Shown: positions 8,948 to 16,141, numbered from the stretch's first letter. The stretch is 34,782 nt of DNA from an uncultured Alcanivorax sp. (GCA_913055795.1 CAJXLA010000021.1:1-34782), one strand, 5' to 3'. Program-made: numbers and translations. The notes: generated by a model not told the origin, from the sequence alone.

Positions 8948-8970
8948 TCATTCCAGACGTTCTGGAATGA
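8948..8970. terminator. Perfect 10-bp dyad just after the RND pump
   Basis: TCATTCCAGA and TCTGGAATGA are exact inverted copies around a CGT loop, 16 bases past the pump stop. There is no T-run directly behind it. It may help end the transcript together with the stronger hairpin at 9010-9026, or be a protein-binding site. Confidence 0.5.
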
Positions 8971-9064
8971 GTAGCAAGTCGAAAGTCGCAAGTGGCAAGA
9001 AAAATGGAAGGGCGCCTTCGGCGCCCTGCTGTTTTTCTTTCGTCTTTGGTCTTTTATCTTTCGG
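8970..9064. repeat. Heptamer-flanked hairpin element 1
   Basis: Four 7-base units (AGTAGCA, AGTCGAA, AGTCGCA, AGTGGCA; 8970-8997) precede a GC hairpin. Four more (CTTTCGT, CTTTGGT, CTTTTAT, CTTTCGG; 9037-9064) follow it. Read on the opposite strand, the right-hand units again follow an AAG-plus-four pattern, so the two arrays are imperfect inverted copies. Two similar elements occur after the genes ending at 29617 and 34612. Confidence 0.7.
9010..9036 (+). terminator. Intrinsic terminator of the RND operon
   Basis: A 7-bp stem (GGGCGCC / GGCGCCC, 9010-9026, TTC loop) is followed by a T-rich tract beginning TGCTGTTTTTCTTT. It ends rightward transcription before the convergent DJ-1-like gene. 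Confidence 0.75.
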
Positions 9065-9089
9065 CTACAGGTCTCCGAACAACCCGAAC

Positions 9090-9707
9090 CTATTCGCTGC
9101 CGGAATAGTCGAGCGTTGCCACCAAACGTCGGGCCGCTTCGAGAGCGGATTCGCGGTTCTGGCCGCTGATCAGGCCGTCATCTTCCAGCACATGAATATG
9201 ACCCGGGTCAGCGCGGTCGAGTATGGCGCCGAGCTGGCGCAGGCGGTCGGCCAGGTCGAAGGGAGCCTCGGATGTGGCTTCGTCTTCGGCCGGACAGGTC
9301 AGGCGGCGATTCTGGACCAGAGCGCCGCCATCGGCGGTCTTGCAGCCGACCCAGGCCGTAACGCCTTCAGCCACCGCGGCCACGGGTCGGCCGCCACGGA
9401 TGCTGCGCTCGATCAGCGAGATCAGCAACGGGTTGTCCGGCAAGTCCACCAGGGCACCCGGCCCGCCGGCTACAAGAATGCCGTCGAAATCGTCTTCCCA
9501 GACGGCTTCCAGCGAGTACGCGTTCAAGACCTCACCGTCGTCGGCGTCCAGCTGGCGCCCCCGGGGACTGGCAACGCAAATATTCACGCCCGCTTCCGTC
9601 AGCATGGCTCTGGGTCCGGTCAGGGACGCGCCATTCAGTCCACTCCGGTCGGCACGGGCGGGATCGGCGGCGCCGGTCACCACCATCAGGATCTGTCGCT
9701 CGGGCAT
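9090..9707 (-). CDS. DJ-1/PfpI-superfamily protein without the usual nucleophile cysteine
   Basis: From the ATG at 9707, which has GGAGGTG at good spacing, this encodes 205 residues. The fold markers are an N-terminal ILMVVTG strand, FDGILVAGGPGALVDL (about 74-89) and the nucleophile-elbow region RPVAAVAEGVTAWVG (107-121). In most class I glutamine amidotransferase-like/DJ-1 proteins that elbow reads AxCxG. Here Ala113 replaces the cysteine and Glu114 the following residue, so the usual cysteine chemistry should be absent. A conserved ENRES-like segment (SGQNRESALEAARRLV) near the end agrees with the family. It may be a non-catalytic or binding member. The gene stands alone, convergent with the RND operon and divergent from dgt. 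Confidence 0.8.
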   Translation of the reverse strand: MPERQILMVVTGAADPARADRSGLNGASLTGPRAMLTEAGVNICVASPRGRQLDADDGEVLNAYSLEAVWEDDFDGILVAGGPGALVDLPDNPLLISLIERSIRGGRPVAAVAEGVTAWVGCKTADGGALVQNRRLTCPAEDEATSEAPFDLADRLRQLGAILDRADPGHIHVLEDDGLISGQNRESALEAARRLVATLDYSGSE

Positions 9708-9834
9708 GGGGCACCTCCGCCGGGAGACGTCCGGCACACTGGCATGCCCGCGACAGCGGCACAATCCCTTTCGCCGGCCGGGCACAACACGTACATTTGC
9801 AGCCTGCTGCTAATTCGACCAGGCGGGAGTTCTC

Positions 9835-11184
9835 TTGGACTGGGCCACACTGCTGAACAAGGACCGGCTGGGCGGGCGCCCGGCCAAGGATGAGACCGGC
9901 CGCACGGCCTTTCTGCGCGACCACGACAAGATCATCTTCTCGGGCGCATTCCGCCGGCTGGCACGCAAGACCCAGGTACATCCACTGGCCACCAATGATC
10001 ATGTCCATAACCGGCTGACGCACAGCCTGGAAGTATCCTGTGTCGGTCGCACCCTGGGCATTCGCGTGGGCGAGGGCCTGAAAAAGGCGGGTGCGCTGCC
10101 CGACAGTGTCGACGACACCGATCTGGGCGATATCGTCCAGTCCGCCTGCCTGGCCCACGACATCGGCAACCCGCCCTTCGGGCATACGGGCGAGCGCGCC
10201 ATCCGCGCCTGGTTCCGGGAAAACGGCACCCACTGGCTGGACGCGGTGCGCCCGGAACAGCGCTCGGATCTGGCGTCCTTCGAGGGCAACGCCCAGGGGT
10301 TCCGGATTCTCACGCAATCCGAGTACCACCAGTACGCCGGTGGCATGCGGCTGACCTATGCCACTCTGGCCACCTTCCTGAAATATCCCTGGCTTTCGGC
10401 CGCCGCGGAATCCGAAAACGCCCCCCGGCCGGGCAAGTACAGCGCCTTTGTGACCGAGGCGGACGCCTTTGCCGAGGTCTGCGCGGCCACCGGGCTGCGG
10501 CAACTGGGCCCGGATCACTATGCGCGCCATCCGCTCGCCTATCTCATGGAAGCGGCGGATGATTTCTGCTATGCCATCATCGACCTGGAAGACGGGCTGG
10601 AGATGGACCTGCTGCACTGGGACGAGGTGCATGCCCTGCTCAGTCCCGCCCTGCCGGATACCGAGGAAGTACGGGGGCTGATCAACTCGGACATGCGCGA
10701 CGGGCGTAAGGCCGCCCTGCTGCGGGGCAAGATCATCGAAACCTTTATCGAGTCGGGCGTCCAGGCCTTTCTGGCGAATCAGCAGGCGCTTCTCAACGGC
10801 GAAATGACGGGGGATTTAATCCACCACTGCTCCGAGCCCGTGCAGCGGGTGGTGGGTGACGCCAAGCAGCTCGCGCGCAACAAGGTATTCGAACATCCGC
10901 GCAAGATCGAGCTGGAGATCGGCGCCTTCGAGGTGATCGATGCCCTGTTGGACGGCCTGGTGGATGCCTCGGTTACACCACCGGAGAAGGCCAATTACCG
11001 CCACCAGCGCATTGTCGATCTGATCGGCGCATCGAGTTTCCCGCCCGAACTGCAGGAACTCGAAGAACCGGACCGGGTCTATCAGTGCATCATGCGCGCG
11101 CTGGATTTCCTGGCCGGCATGACCGACAACTACGCCACCTACCTGGCCAAGCAGTTTTCGGGGATGGCGGAGACGCGTTACTGA
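9835..11184 (+). CDS. dgt: Deoxyguanosinetriphosphate triphosphohydrolase (dGTPase)
   Basis: The 449-residue HD-domain enzyme hydrolyses dGTP, or more generally dNTPs, to the nucleoside and triphosphate, controlling dNTP pools. Metal-binding motifs are visible: RLTHSLEVSCVGR near residue 60 (first His) and CLAHDIGNPPFGHTGE near 103 (HD pair). The N-terminal MDWATLLNKDRLG is the typical beginning of the Pseudomonas-type dGTPase, which fixes the start at the TTG at 9835 (GGGAG upstream) although it is a rare codon. The gene ends overlapping the convergent Nudix gene by 7 bases. Confidence 0.95.
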   Translation: MDWATLLNKDRLGGRPAKDETGRTAFLRDHDKIIFSGAFRRLARKTQVHPLATNDHVHNRLTHSLEVSCVGRTLGIRVGEGLKKAGALPDSVDDTDLGDIVQSACLAHDIGNPPFGHTGERAIRAWFRENGTHWLDAVRPEQRSDLASFEGNAQGFRILTQSEYHQYAGGMRLTYATLATFLKYPWLSAAAESENAPRPGKYSAFVTEADAFAEVCAATGLRQLGPDHYARHPLAYLMEAADDFCYAIIDLEDGLEMDLLHWDEVHALLSPALPDTEEVRGLINSDMRDGRKAALLRGKIIETFIESGVQAFLANQQALLNGEMTGDLIHHCSEPVQRVVGDAKQLARNKVFEHPRKIELEIGAFEVIDALLDGLVDASVTPPEKANYRHQRIVDLIGASSFPPELQELEEPDRVYQCIMRALDFLAGMTDNYATYLAKQFSGMAETRY

Positions 11185-11705
11185 GCCTCGCGCGAGCGGG
11201 CCCGCTTGACCCGCTCGAGAAAGGCATCCACCTGTTCGCGGTAACGCCACTGGTCCCGGGGCAGTGCTTCCAGGGGCATCCATTCGACTCCGGTGGTTTC
11301 CAGCCGGGCATGCCAGGGCAATACGGGTTTGGTCGAGTGATCGAGAGACTCGTCCGGGTAGCAACGGTACAGGGTGTATCCGTAACGCAGCCGTCCGAGC
11401 TCGCGCCCCACGCGCACGTCCAGCCCGGTTTCCTCCCAGGTTTCGCGATGGGCTGTACACTGCGCGGATTCACCCTTGTGCCGGGCTCCGCCGGGGATCC
11501 CCAGTTCACCGCCGAAACGGTGCCGCAGCACCAGCAGGTGATCCTGATCGAGAATCACACAGCCGGCATTGGCTTGCCGCTCGGTTTCCGGTGCGGGCGC
11601 CCGGGTCCGGCATTGCGGCGCGTCCGGGCGGGGATCACAGGCGCTCACCAGAATCAGGATGCCGCACGCGAGCGCCGCACGCGGGCCCGCGTCATGAGTG
11701 CGCAC
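11178..11705 (-). CDS. Nudix hydrolase with a lipoprotein signal
   Basis: From a GTG at 11705 this encodes 175 residues. A short basic/hydrophobic leader (about 9-22) ends in the lipobox VSAC (Cys23) with Asp at +2, which in enterobacteria retains lipoproteins in the inner membrane. A Nudix domain follows (about 45-165) with a complete box, GGARHKGESAQCTAHRETWE plus ETGLD. The glutamates that bind metal are therefore present and activity on a nucleoside-diphosphate-linked substrate is likely. A periplasmic Nudix enzyme is unusual. The start overlaps the end of the upstream cyclotransferase-like gene by 14 bases (translational coupling). Longer frames exist only by reading through that gene. 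The start, and so the export, is less certain than the Nudix call. Confidence 0.85.
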   Translation of the reverse strand: MRTHDAGPRAALACGILILVSACDPRPDAPQCRTRAPAPETERQANAGCVILDQDHLLVLRHRFGGELGIPGGARHKGESAQCTAHRETWEETGLDVRVGRELGRLRYGYTLYRCYPDESLDHSTKPVLPWHARLETTGVEWMPLEALPRDQWRYREQVDAFLERVKRARSREAQ

Positions 11706-12057
11706 GGAAACCTTGCCCCCGTTGACGCCAGTCGGCGGCGGGGATGACCCGGCATCGTGCCGGCGGACGGCGCCGGAAGTAGAACCAGGCCGGGCCCCAG
11801 GGCGTAGTGATTCGATCCCGGTCGTAGTGCTCCGGGTAATCCTCGAGCACATCCAGCTGTTTGAGAATGGCTTCATCAATCCGGTAGACCTCGCCAGCCA
11901 CGGACTGCGTGCCCCGGGTACAAAGGATCGGGTAGGGCCCGAAATCATAGAGGGTGAAACGCGGCGGGGTGGACCAGTCACCGAGCAAACCGGCCCGGGC
12001 CAAGAGGCCGTGATTCGTCTCACCGGTGAGCAGAGTGCCGTAGACAAAGACCTTCAT
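11692..12057 (-). CDS. Gamma-glutamylcyclotransferase-like (YtfP/GGCT fold) protein
   Basis: The 121-residue protein has the AIG2/GGCT fold. It starts MKVFVYGTLLTGE, with the substrate-loop motif YGTL at 6-9. The later LDVLEDYPEHYDR segment contains the likely catalytic Glu72. Family members release 5-oxoproline from gamma-glutamyl peptides or amines; the exact substrate is unknown. A TTG three codons upstream (12066) would overlap the EEP stop, but the ATG gives the conventional N-terminus. It lies in the middle of the dsbA-EEP-GGCT-Nudix run. Confidence 0.88.
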   Translation of the reverse strand: MKVFVYGTLLTGETNHGLLARAGLLGDWSTPPRFTLYDFGPYPILCTRGTQSVAGEVYRIDEAILKQLDVLEDYPEHYDRDRITTPWGPAWFYFRRRPPARCRVIPAADWRQRGQGFRAHS

Positions 12058-12062
12058 AACGG

Positions 12063-12947
12063 TCAACCAGCCTCGCGAGCGGCAGCGACCAGGGCTTCAG
12101 GCAGGGTCAGCTCCATGGCCATGGGCAGATGATCGGACAAACGGCAGTCGCTCAGCGTTTGCGTATGGTTCACCTCCAGCGACGGGCTGACCAGGATATG
12201 GTCCAGGTGCCGGTCGGGCGCCCAGCTGGGATAGGTATAATGGACGTTGTCCATGAGCTGCAGATCCAGCTCCATGAGCGGGCTGTCCAGCAGATGCTCG
12301 CCGAAACAGTTGAAATCCCCCATGACCACCACATGGCGCCGGCCGCGCAGCAGATCGCGCAAATAGGCGAGTTGGGTGTTGCGGTATTTCTCGCCCAGCG
12401 CGAGATGCACGATCACGATCATCAACGGCTCATCCGGATGACCGAATTGCGCCACGATGGCACCCCGACCGGGCAGCCCGGGCAGGCGGTGATCTTCCAC
12501 ATGGAAGGGCAGCACCCGCGCCAGCACGCCATTGCTGAACTGGCCGAAACGGCCCAGGTTGCGGTTGAGCTGCTGATGCCAGAAGCGGAAATCGCCGCGC
12601 GCGGCGAGATGCAACAGCTGATTCAGATTGCGCGAGCGCAGGCTGCCGCCGTCCACTTCCTGCAGACCCACCAGATCATAATGATCCAGCACGTCGGCAA
12701 TACCTTCGATATTGGCCCGGCTGGCGGTGTGCCCGACCAGGTGTTTCCAACTGCCGGCCACCATGTCGCCGTAGCCCTGGCTGGCGATCCCGGCCTGGAT
12801 GTTGTAGGTCAGCAGACGCAGGCGGTTATCGGGCAGCTCGATCTGGCGCGCCTGGCGAGCCCGACGCCGGCCCTCGCGCGCGGGCGAAAAGCCGGCCGGG
12901 CGCTTTTTCCAGTCGGCATAGGCGTGGCGGGCCCGCTCAAGCAGCAT
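12063..12947 (-). CDS. Endonuclease/exonuclease/phosphatase (EEP) family protein
   Basis: The 294-residue protein has the DNase I-like EEP fold. After a basic N-terminal 40 residues come LLTYNIQAG (Asn49, metal/phosphate site), GLQEVDGGS (Glu97, metal ligand), MGDFNCFGEH (Asp/Asn pair), LDHILVS and LSDHLPM (catalytic His). All catalytic motifs are intact. The substrate could be nucleic acid, a phospholipid or an inositol phosphate. It begins 6 bases after dsbA. I recall an EEP gene next to dsbA in Pseudomonas genomes too, so the link is probably ancient. No signal peptide is evident. Confidence 0.9.
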   Translation of the reverse strand: MLLERARHAYADWKKRPAGFSPAREGRRRARQARQIELPDNRLRLLTYNIQAGIASQGYGDMVAGSWKHLVGHTASRANIEGIADVLDHYDLVGLQEVDGGSLRSRNLNQLLHLAARGDFRFWHQQLNRNLGRFGQFSNGVLARVLPFHVEDHRLPGLPGRGAIVAQFGHPDEPLMIVIVHLALGEKYRNTQLAYLRDLLRGRRHVVVMGDFNCFGEHLLDSPLMELDLQLMDNVHYTYPSWAPDRHLDHILVSPSLEVNHTQTLSDCRLSDHLPMAMELTLPEALVAAAREAG

Positions 12948-12953
12948 GGAGCG

Positions 12954-13598
12954 TCAGTTGTTTTCCTGGCGCACCTTCTCGATCAGGTAGTCGATCACCT
13001 TGAAGGTTTCCTGGTCGTTTTTCAGATTCTTGCGCAGAATCACGTACTGGCCGTTCACGGTGAACGCGGGTACCCCGCGAATGCCGTATTCGCGCGCCAG
13101 GGACTCCGCCTGCTTGACCTTGGTCGATACGCCGAAGGACGAATACAGCTCATTGAACTTGTCCGGCTTCATGCCGTAATTGCGGAAGAAGTTCGCCAGC
13201 GCGGGCACACTGAACAGCGGTTCGCGGTGCTTGTGAATCTCGTTGAAGATGGGCGTGTGCACTTCCTCGAGAATGCCCTGGTTTTGGGCCACATAGAAAG
13301 CCCGGGCCAGCGGTTCGGCGTTCTTCAGAAACAGCACGGGCGTGCGCACATAATTGACATCGTCGGGCTTGTCCTGGAGCCAGTCGTTAATGATGGGCTC
13401 GGCGTCATAACAGTGCGGACAGCCGTAGAAGAAGAATTCGCGGACCTCGATCTTGTCCGGGTTGTCCACGCTCACCGGTTCGTCCAGAACCCGGTAATGC
13501 GTATCGACCGCATAGCGGGCGTGCCCTTCCTGGGCCCAGGCCGGGGCGGTGGCGATCATGGACGTCAGGGCCAGCAACAAGGTTGTCAGCGTGCGCAT
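12954..13598 (-). CDS. dsbA: Periplasmic thiol:disulfide oxidoreductase DsbA
   Basis: The 214-residue protein oxidises cysteine pairs in exported proteins and is re-oxidised by DsbB. A cleavable signal peptide is clear (about 1-22, ending APAWA-QE). The thioredoxin-fold active site is CPHC at 60-63 (FFFYGCPHCYD), with the cis-proline at V176-P177 (RGVPAF). The helical insertion domain lies between. Length and motifs are standard. GGAGAG precedes the ATG. It sits between cytochrome c4 and the EEP gene, as in other gammaproteobacteria. Confidence 0.95.
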   Translation of the reverse strand: MRTLTTLLLALTSMIATAPAWAQEGHARYAVDTHYRVLDEPVSVDNPDKIEVREFFFYGCPHCYDAEPIINDWLQDKPDDVNYVRTPVLFLKNAEPLARAFYVAQNQGILEEVHTPIFNEIHKHREPLFSVPALANFFRNYGMKPDKFNELYSSFGVSTKVKQAESLAREYGIRGVPAFTVNGQYVILRKNLKNDQETFKVIDYLIEKVRQENN

Positions 13599-13619
13599 CC
13601 GGTCTCTCCTCTGTGGTTT

Positions 13620-13642
13620 TCAAAACGGGCCCGGAGAGCCCG
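13620..13642 (-). terminator. Weak terminator between cytochrome c4 and dsbA
   Basis: On the minus strand a CGGGC / GCCCG stem is followed by TTTTG, 92 bases past the cytochrome c4 stop and just before the dsbA ribosome binding site. The stem is short, so partial read-through into dsbA is likely. Confidence 0.35.
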
Positions 13643-13681
13643 CCTCCCATCCTATTCGATCCTAACGCGCTGGGCACCCCG

Positions 13682-13704
13682 GGCGGGGTCCGGCAAACCC
13701 CGCC
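13682..13704. other. GC hairpin after cytochrome c4
   Basis: GGCGGGGT and ACCCCGCC pair perfectly over a 7-base loop, 30 bases past the cytochrome c4 stop. There is no T-run on the minus strand, so it may be an mRNA-stabilising 3' hairpin rather than a terminator. Confidence 0.45.
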
Positions 13705-13733
13705 GTTACAACAGACCTACAAAGGCCGGCGCG

Positions 13734-14384
13734 CTACTGGTCCTCGTCGCCCTCGGACAGACCCGCGATAAAGCTGGCCACATTGCGGATTTCACGGTCG
13801 GTCATCCGGTCCGCCACGTCTCGCATCATGCCGTTGGGATCGTTATTGCGCTTGGGGCCATCCAGCGCGTTGCGGCCGGCGTTGCGGAACGCCTCGAGCT
13901 GGCTGACGGTGTAATCGGCATGCTGGCCCGCCAGTGACGGAAATGCCGCCGCCTGCACCCCCTGACCGGCGGGACCATGGCAACCCGCGCAGGAGGCCAC
14001 GCCTTTCTCCGCGATGCCCGCGCGCCAGATCTTCTCGCCCTGCTCCACGTAATCGGGATTCGCCGTGCCGGTTTCGATTTCCTGCTCGGCGTAATAGGCG
14101 GCAATATCAGCCATGTCCTGTTCGGACAGGTTCGCCACCTGACCGGCCATGATGGCGTTTTCCCGGGCACCGCTTTTGTAGTCCTTGAGTTGCTTGACCA
14201 GATAGGGCTCGCCCTGGCCCGCCAGCTTGGGGTACTGCGCCGAAGACGAATTGCCGTCCTGACCATGACAGGCCGCACAGGCGGCGGACTTTTCTTTACC
14301 CGCGTCCGGATCCCCGGCGGCCAGGGCCATGTCAGCCGCCAGACCGATCACCACTAGCAGGATTGTTTTGCTCAAAGACTTCAT
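13734..14384 (-). CDS. Dihaem cytochrome c4
   Basis: The 216-residue periplasmic protein has two c-type haem domains and passes electrons toward terminal oxidases. The signal peptide spans about 1-22 (ending MALA). Haem 1 is bound by CAACH (36-40) and haem 2 by CAGCH (132-136). Each domain has the internally repeated PKLAGQ / PSLAGQ motif and a later Met that can be the distal ligand (IMAGQ in the first, NGMMRDV in the second). Upstream frames extend far, but the ATG at 14384 has AGGAAAGG before it and yields the signal peptide. It is divergent from engB, an arrangement I recall from Pseudomonas. Confidence 0.94.
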   Translation of the reverse strand: MKSLSKTILLVVIGLAADMALAAGDPDAGKEKSAACAACHGQDGNSSSAQYPKLAGQGEPYLVKQLKDYKSGARENAIMAGQVANLSEQDMADIAAYYAEQEIETGTANPDYVEQGEKIWRAGIAEKGVASCAGCHGPAGQGVQAAAFPSLAGQHADYTVSQLEAFRNAGRNALDGPKRNNDPNGMMRDVADRMTDREIRNVASFIAGLSEGDEDQ

Positions 14385-14452
14385 GACCTTTCCTTTCCCC
14401 TTCGCTTCGGTGATAAGGCCGCCCGGGGGCCCTGTCGGTCCCGTGCCGGCCC

Positions 14453-14460
14453 TGTATAAT
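14453..14460 (+). promoter_or_regulatory. Candidate -10 box for engB
   Basis: TGTATAAT contains a perfect TATAAT (14455-14460) about 100 bases before the engB start. The -35 position (CTGTCG) is poor. It overlaps the divergent cytochrome c4 promoter region. Confidence 0.4.
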
Positions 14461-14498
14461 CCGGATTCCGGACGCGCGCTGGACGCCGCGCGTCGCGC

Positions 14499-14527
14499 AT
14501 TATATACCAGCGTCCCGGAAACGTCAT
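14499..14527 (-). promoter_or_regulatory. Candidate promoter for cytochrome c4
   Basis: On the minus strand a perfect TATAAT (14504-14499) lies 17 bases after ATGACG (14527-14522), which matches the -35 consensus at four of six positions. It would give a leader of roughly 110 bases before the cytochrome c4 start. Confidence 0.5.
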
Positions 14528-14556
14528 TTCGCCGCCAGATGCCCTCAGGAGCCCCC

Positions 14557-15192
14557 ATGGCCGCCATGCAAGCTGCCGAAGCGCTGTTGCGCCGGGCCGA
14601 TTTTCTCACCAGCGCCCCCACACTGGCCGAGTGCCCCCCGGACGAGGGCCGGGAAATCGCCTTTGCCGGGCGCTCAAACTGTGGCAAATCCAGCGCCATC
14701 AACCGGCTCACGGGCCGCAAGAATCTCGCCCGCAGCTCCAATACGCCGGGCCGGACCCGGCTGATCAACTTTTTCCGGCTGGACGATGAACGGCGGCTGG
14801 TGGACCTGCCGGGCTACGGCTACGCCAAGGTGGACAAGGCCACGCAGCGTAACTGGAAGCATCACATGGCGGACTATCTGGCGCGGCGCGAGTCGCTGTG
14901 CGGGCTGATCCTGCTCATGGACATCCGCCATCCGGCGCGCGAATTCGATCTCATGCTGCTGGACTGGGCGGCGGAGGCACAGATGCCGGTCCATGTCCTG
15001 CTCACCAAGGCGGACAAACTGAAGTTCGGCGCTGCCAAGCAGACGCAGCAGCGCGTCCAGCGGGAACTCGCGCCCCACCCGGCCTCCCTGAGCCTGCAGC
15101 AGTTCTCCGCCACCAGCGGCACGGGCTGCGAGCAGGCCTGGGCGGTGCTGGGCCAGTGGCTGGACCTGGAAGAGACCCCGGAAACCGAGTAA
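14557..15192 (+). CDS. engB: Ribosome-biogenesis GTPase EngB (YihA/YsxC)
   Basis: The 211-residue TrmE-Era-EngA-EngB-family GTPase is needed for large-subunit assembly and cell division. The P-loop is GRSNCGKSS (38-46). The switch region NTPGRTRLINFF, the G3 motif DLPGYGYAKV and the G4 motif TKADKL are all present, and the G5-like SATSG lies near the end. AGGAG at 14546-14550 supports the ATG at 14557. An ATG at 14539 and a long upstream frame are less likely. A terminator-like hairpin lies 142 bases past the stop. Confidence 0.95.
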   Translation: MAAMQAAEALLRRADFLTSAPTLAECPPDEGREIAFAGRSNCGKSSAINRLTGRKNLARSSNTPGRTRLINFFRLDDERRLVDLPGYGYAKVDKATQRNWKHHMADYLARRESLCGLILLMDIRHPAREFDLMLLDWAAEAQMPVHVLLTKADKLKFGAAKQTQQRVQRELAPHPASLSLQQFSATSGTGCEQAWAVLGQWLDLEETPETE

Positions 15193-15333
15193 CGGCCCCG
15201 GGAACTTTTGCCGCCGGGACGAGTCACAATAGACAGTCGCGGGTCGGTCCCCCGATCCCCCAGGTAACCCTTGCCGGCCCGTGACGCCGGAGTCCGGCCC
15301 TGCCCCCCAAGGGGCCGGCGCTCCATTATAGCC

Positions 15334-15381
15334 CCCGGCAGCATGCATGATCCTTCCCCCGATCCGCTGCCGGGTTTTTTT
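15334..15381 (+). terminator. Likely engB terminator
   Basis: CCCGGCAGC (15334-15342) pairs perfectly with GCTGCCGGG (15366-15374) and is followed at once by seven T residues. The 23-base loop is long for a classical terminator, but the T-run is the best in the region. Confidence 0.6.
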
Positions 15382-15383
15382 CG

Positions 15384-15766
15384 GGGACCCTCTGGTCCGG
15401 GTCCAGGGCGAGCTTTGTGACTTCGTCACCCTCCGGGCCGCACCGGGTTTCACTCAGCTCTGCGTTTCGTCTCCTACCCTTACTGCCCGTACGGGTAGGA
15501 GACGAAACGCCGCTACAAGCGAAAAAGGACATGGCCCCAAGGGTGGCGAAGCCACAAATCCCACCCAGGACCCTCGGTTGGGGGCGTCGATAAGATTTGC
15601 CGTGCCGTAGCTCGCTCAGATCGAGGCGCGGCGACGCCACCGTACTGCCTGTACGGGCAGGAGCCGCAACGCGGAGCTGAGCGAGATACGGCGCGGCCCG
15701 CAGGGTTCACCCGAAATCAAAGATTTCGGGTGAACAAACCTTGTCGACGCCCCCAACCGAGGGTCC
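15384..15766. repeat. Complex inverted-repeat element abutting mrpG1
   Basis: Visible parts, left to right: GGACCC / GGGTCC (15385-15404); GTGAC / GTCAC (15417-15429); a perfect 17-bp stem (15463-15479 with 15493-15509); GTGGC / GCCAC (15543-15555); a perfect 23-bp outer pair (15568-15590 with 15744-15766). Inside the outer pair are a 15-of-16 pair (15604-15619 with 15677-15692), CCGTAC / GTACGG (15640-15656) and a perfect 14-bp stem with AAA loop (15705-15735). The hairpins at 15481-15510 and 15643-15672 share 26 of 30 bases, so the element contains a diverged internal duplication. It stops 3 bases from the mrpG1 stop codon. It could be a non-autonomous mobile repeat or a structured RNA. Confidence 0.75.
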
Positions 15767-15768
15767 CC

Positions 15769-16101
15769 TCACTGATCCCAGGGCTCACCCCGGGTGCCGG
15801 AACGCCGGCCAATTTTCAGATGCATAGCCGCCTTGGCCAGCATATGGGCCGATACGGGGGCGGTGATAAAGAGAAAGAGTGTGATCAGCACTTCCTGAAG
15901 ACTGAGTGCACCACGCTGGGCGCTGAAAAAGATCAACGACCCCAGAATGGTGCCACCCGCACCCAGGGTCGTGGCCTTGGTGGGGCCGTGCAGCCGCATG
16001 TAGAAATCCTGCAGGCGCGCCAGACCAATCGACCCTACAAGCACAAAGACCGCGCCCACCAGGATCGCGATTGAAACCGTCCATTCCACCCAGGGTTCCA
16101 T
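15769..16101 (-). CDS. mrpG: Mrp antiporter subunit G, operon 1
   Basis: This 110-residue membrane protein has three hydrophobic helices (about 8-27, 38-60, 64-86), the MnhG/MrpG pattern. It includes the family motif LARLQDFYMRLHGPTKATTLG and ends in a basic tail. MrpG is an essential small subunit of the seven-component cation/proton antiporter. The ATG at 16101 is preceded by AGGAGG. It is the last gene of the leftward operon, 40 bases after mrpF, and its stop lies 3 bases from the inverted-repeat element. Confidence 0.93.
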   Translation of the reverse strand: MEPWVEWTVSIAILVGAVFVLVGSIGLARLQDFYMRLHGPTKATTLGAGGTILGSLIFFSAQRGALSLQEVLITLFLFITAPVSAHMLAKAAMHLKIGRRSGTRGEPWDQ

Positions 16102-16141
16102 GCTTATCCTCCTGTGCTCAGAGGCGAAAACCTCCGCAAGT

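Larger units (their letters stand above)
15193..15768. other. 576-base gene-free region rich in hairpins
   Basis: There is no convincing gene. Besides the terminator (15334-15381) and the inverted-repeat element (15384-15766), a CCGGCCC / GGGCCGG stem occurs at 15294-15318. Frames that look open here (minus 15326-15640 and 15513-15710, plus 15347-15610) are built from repeat arms. They read similar short strings (PQPRV) in both directions, which argues against real proteins. Confidence 0.7.

Noticed and set aside
12129-13937. Long plus-strand frame (602 codons) across the EEP, dsbA and cytochrome genes
   Set aside because: It lies antisense to three genes with complete catalytic motifs and has no recognisable domain.
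15326-15710. Small minus-strand frames within the hairpin element
   Set aside because: They consist of repeat arms, start inside palindromes, and give the same PQPRV string on the other strand at 15744-15766; more likely structure than protein.
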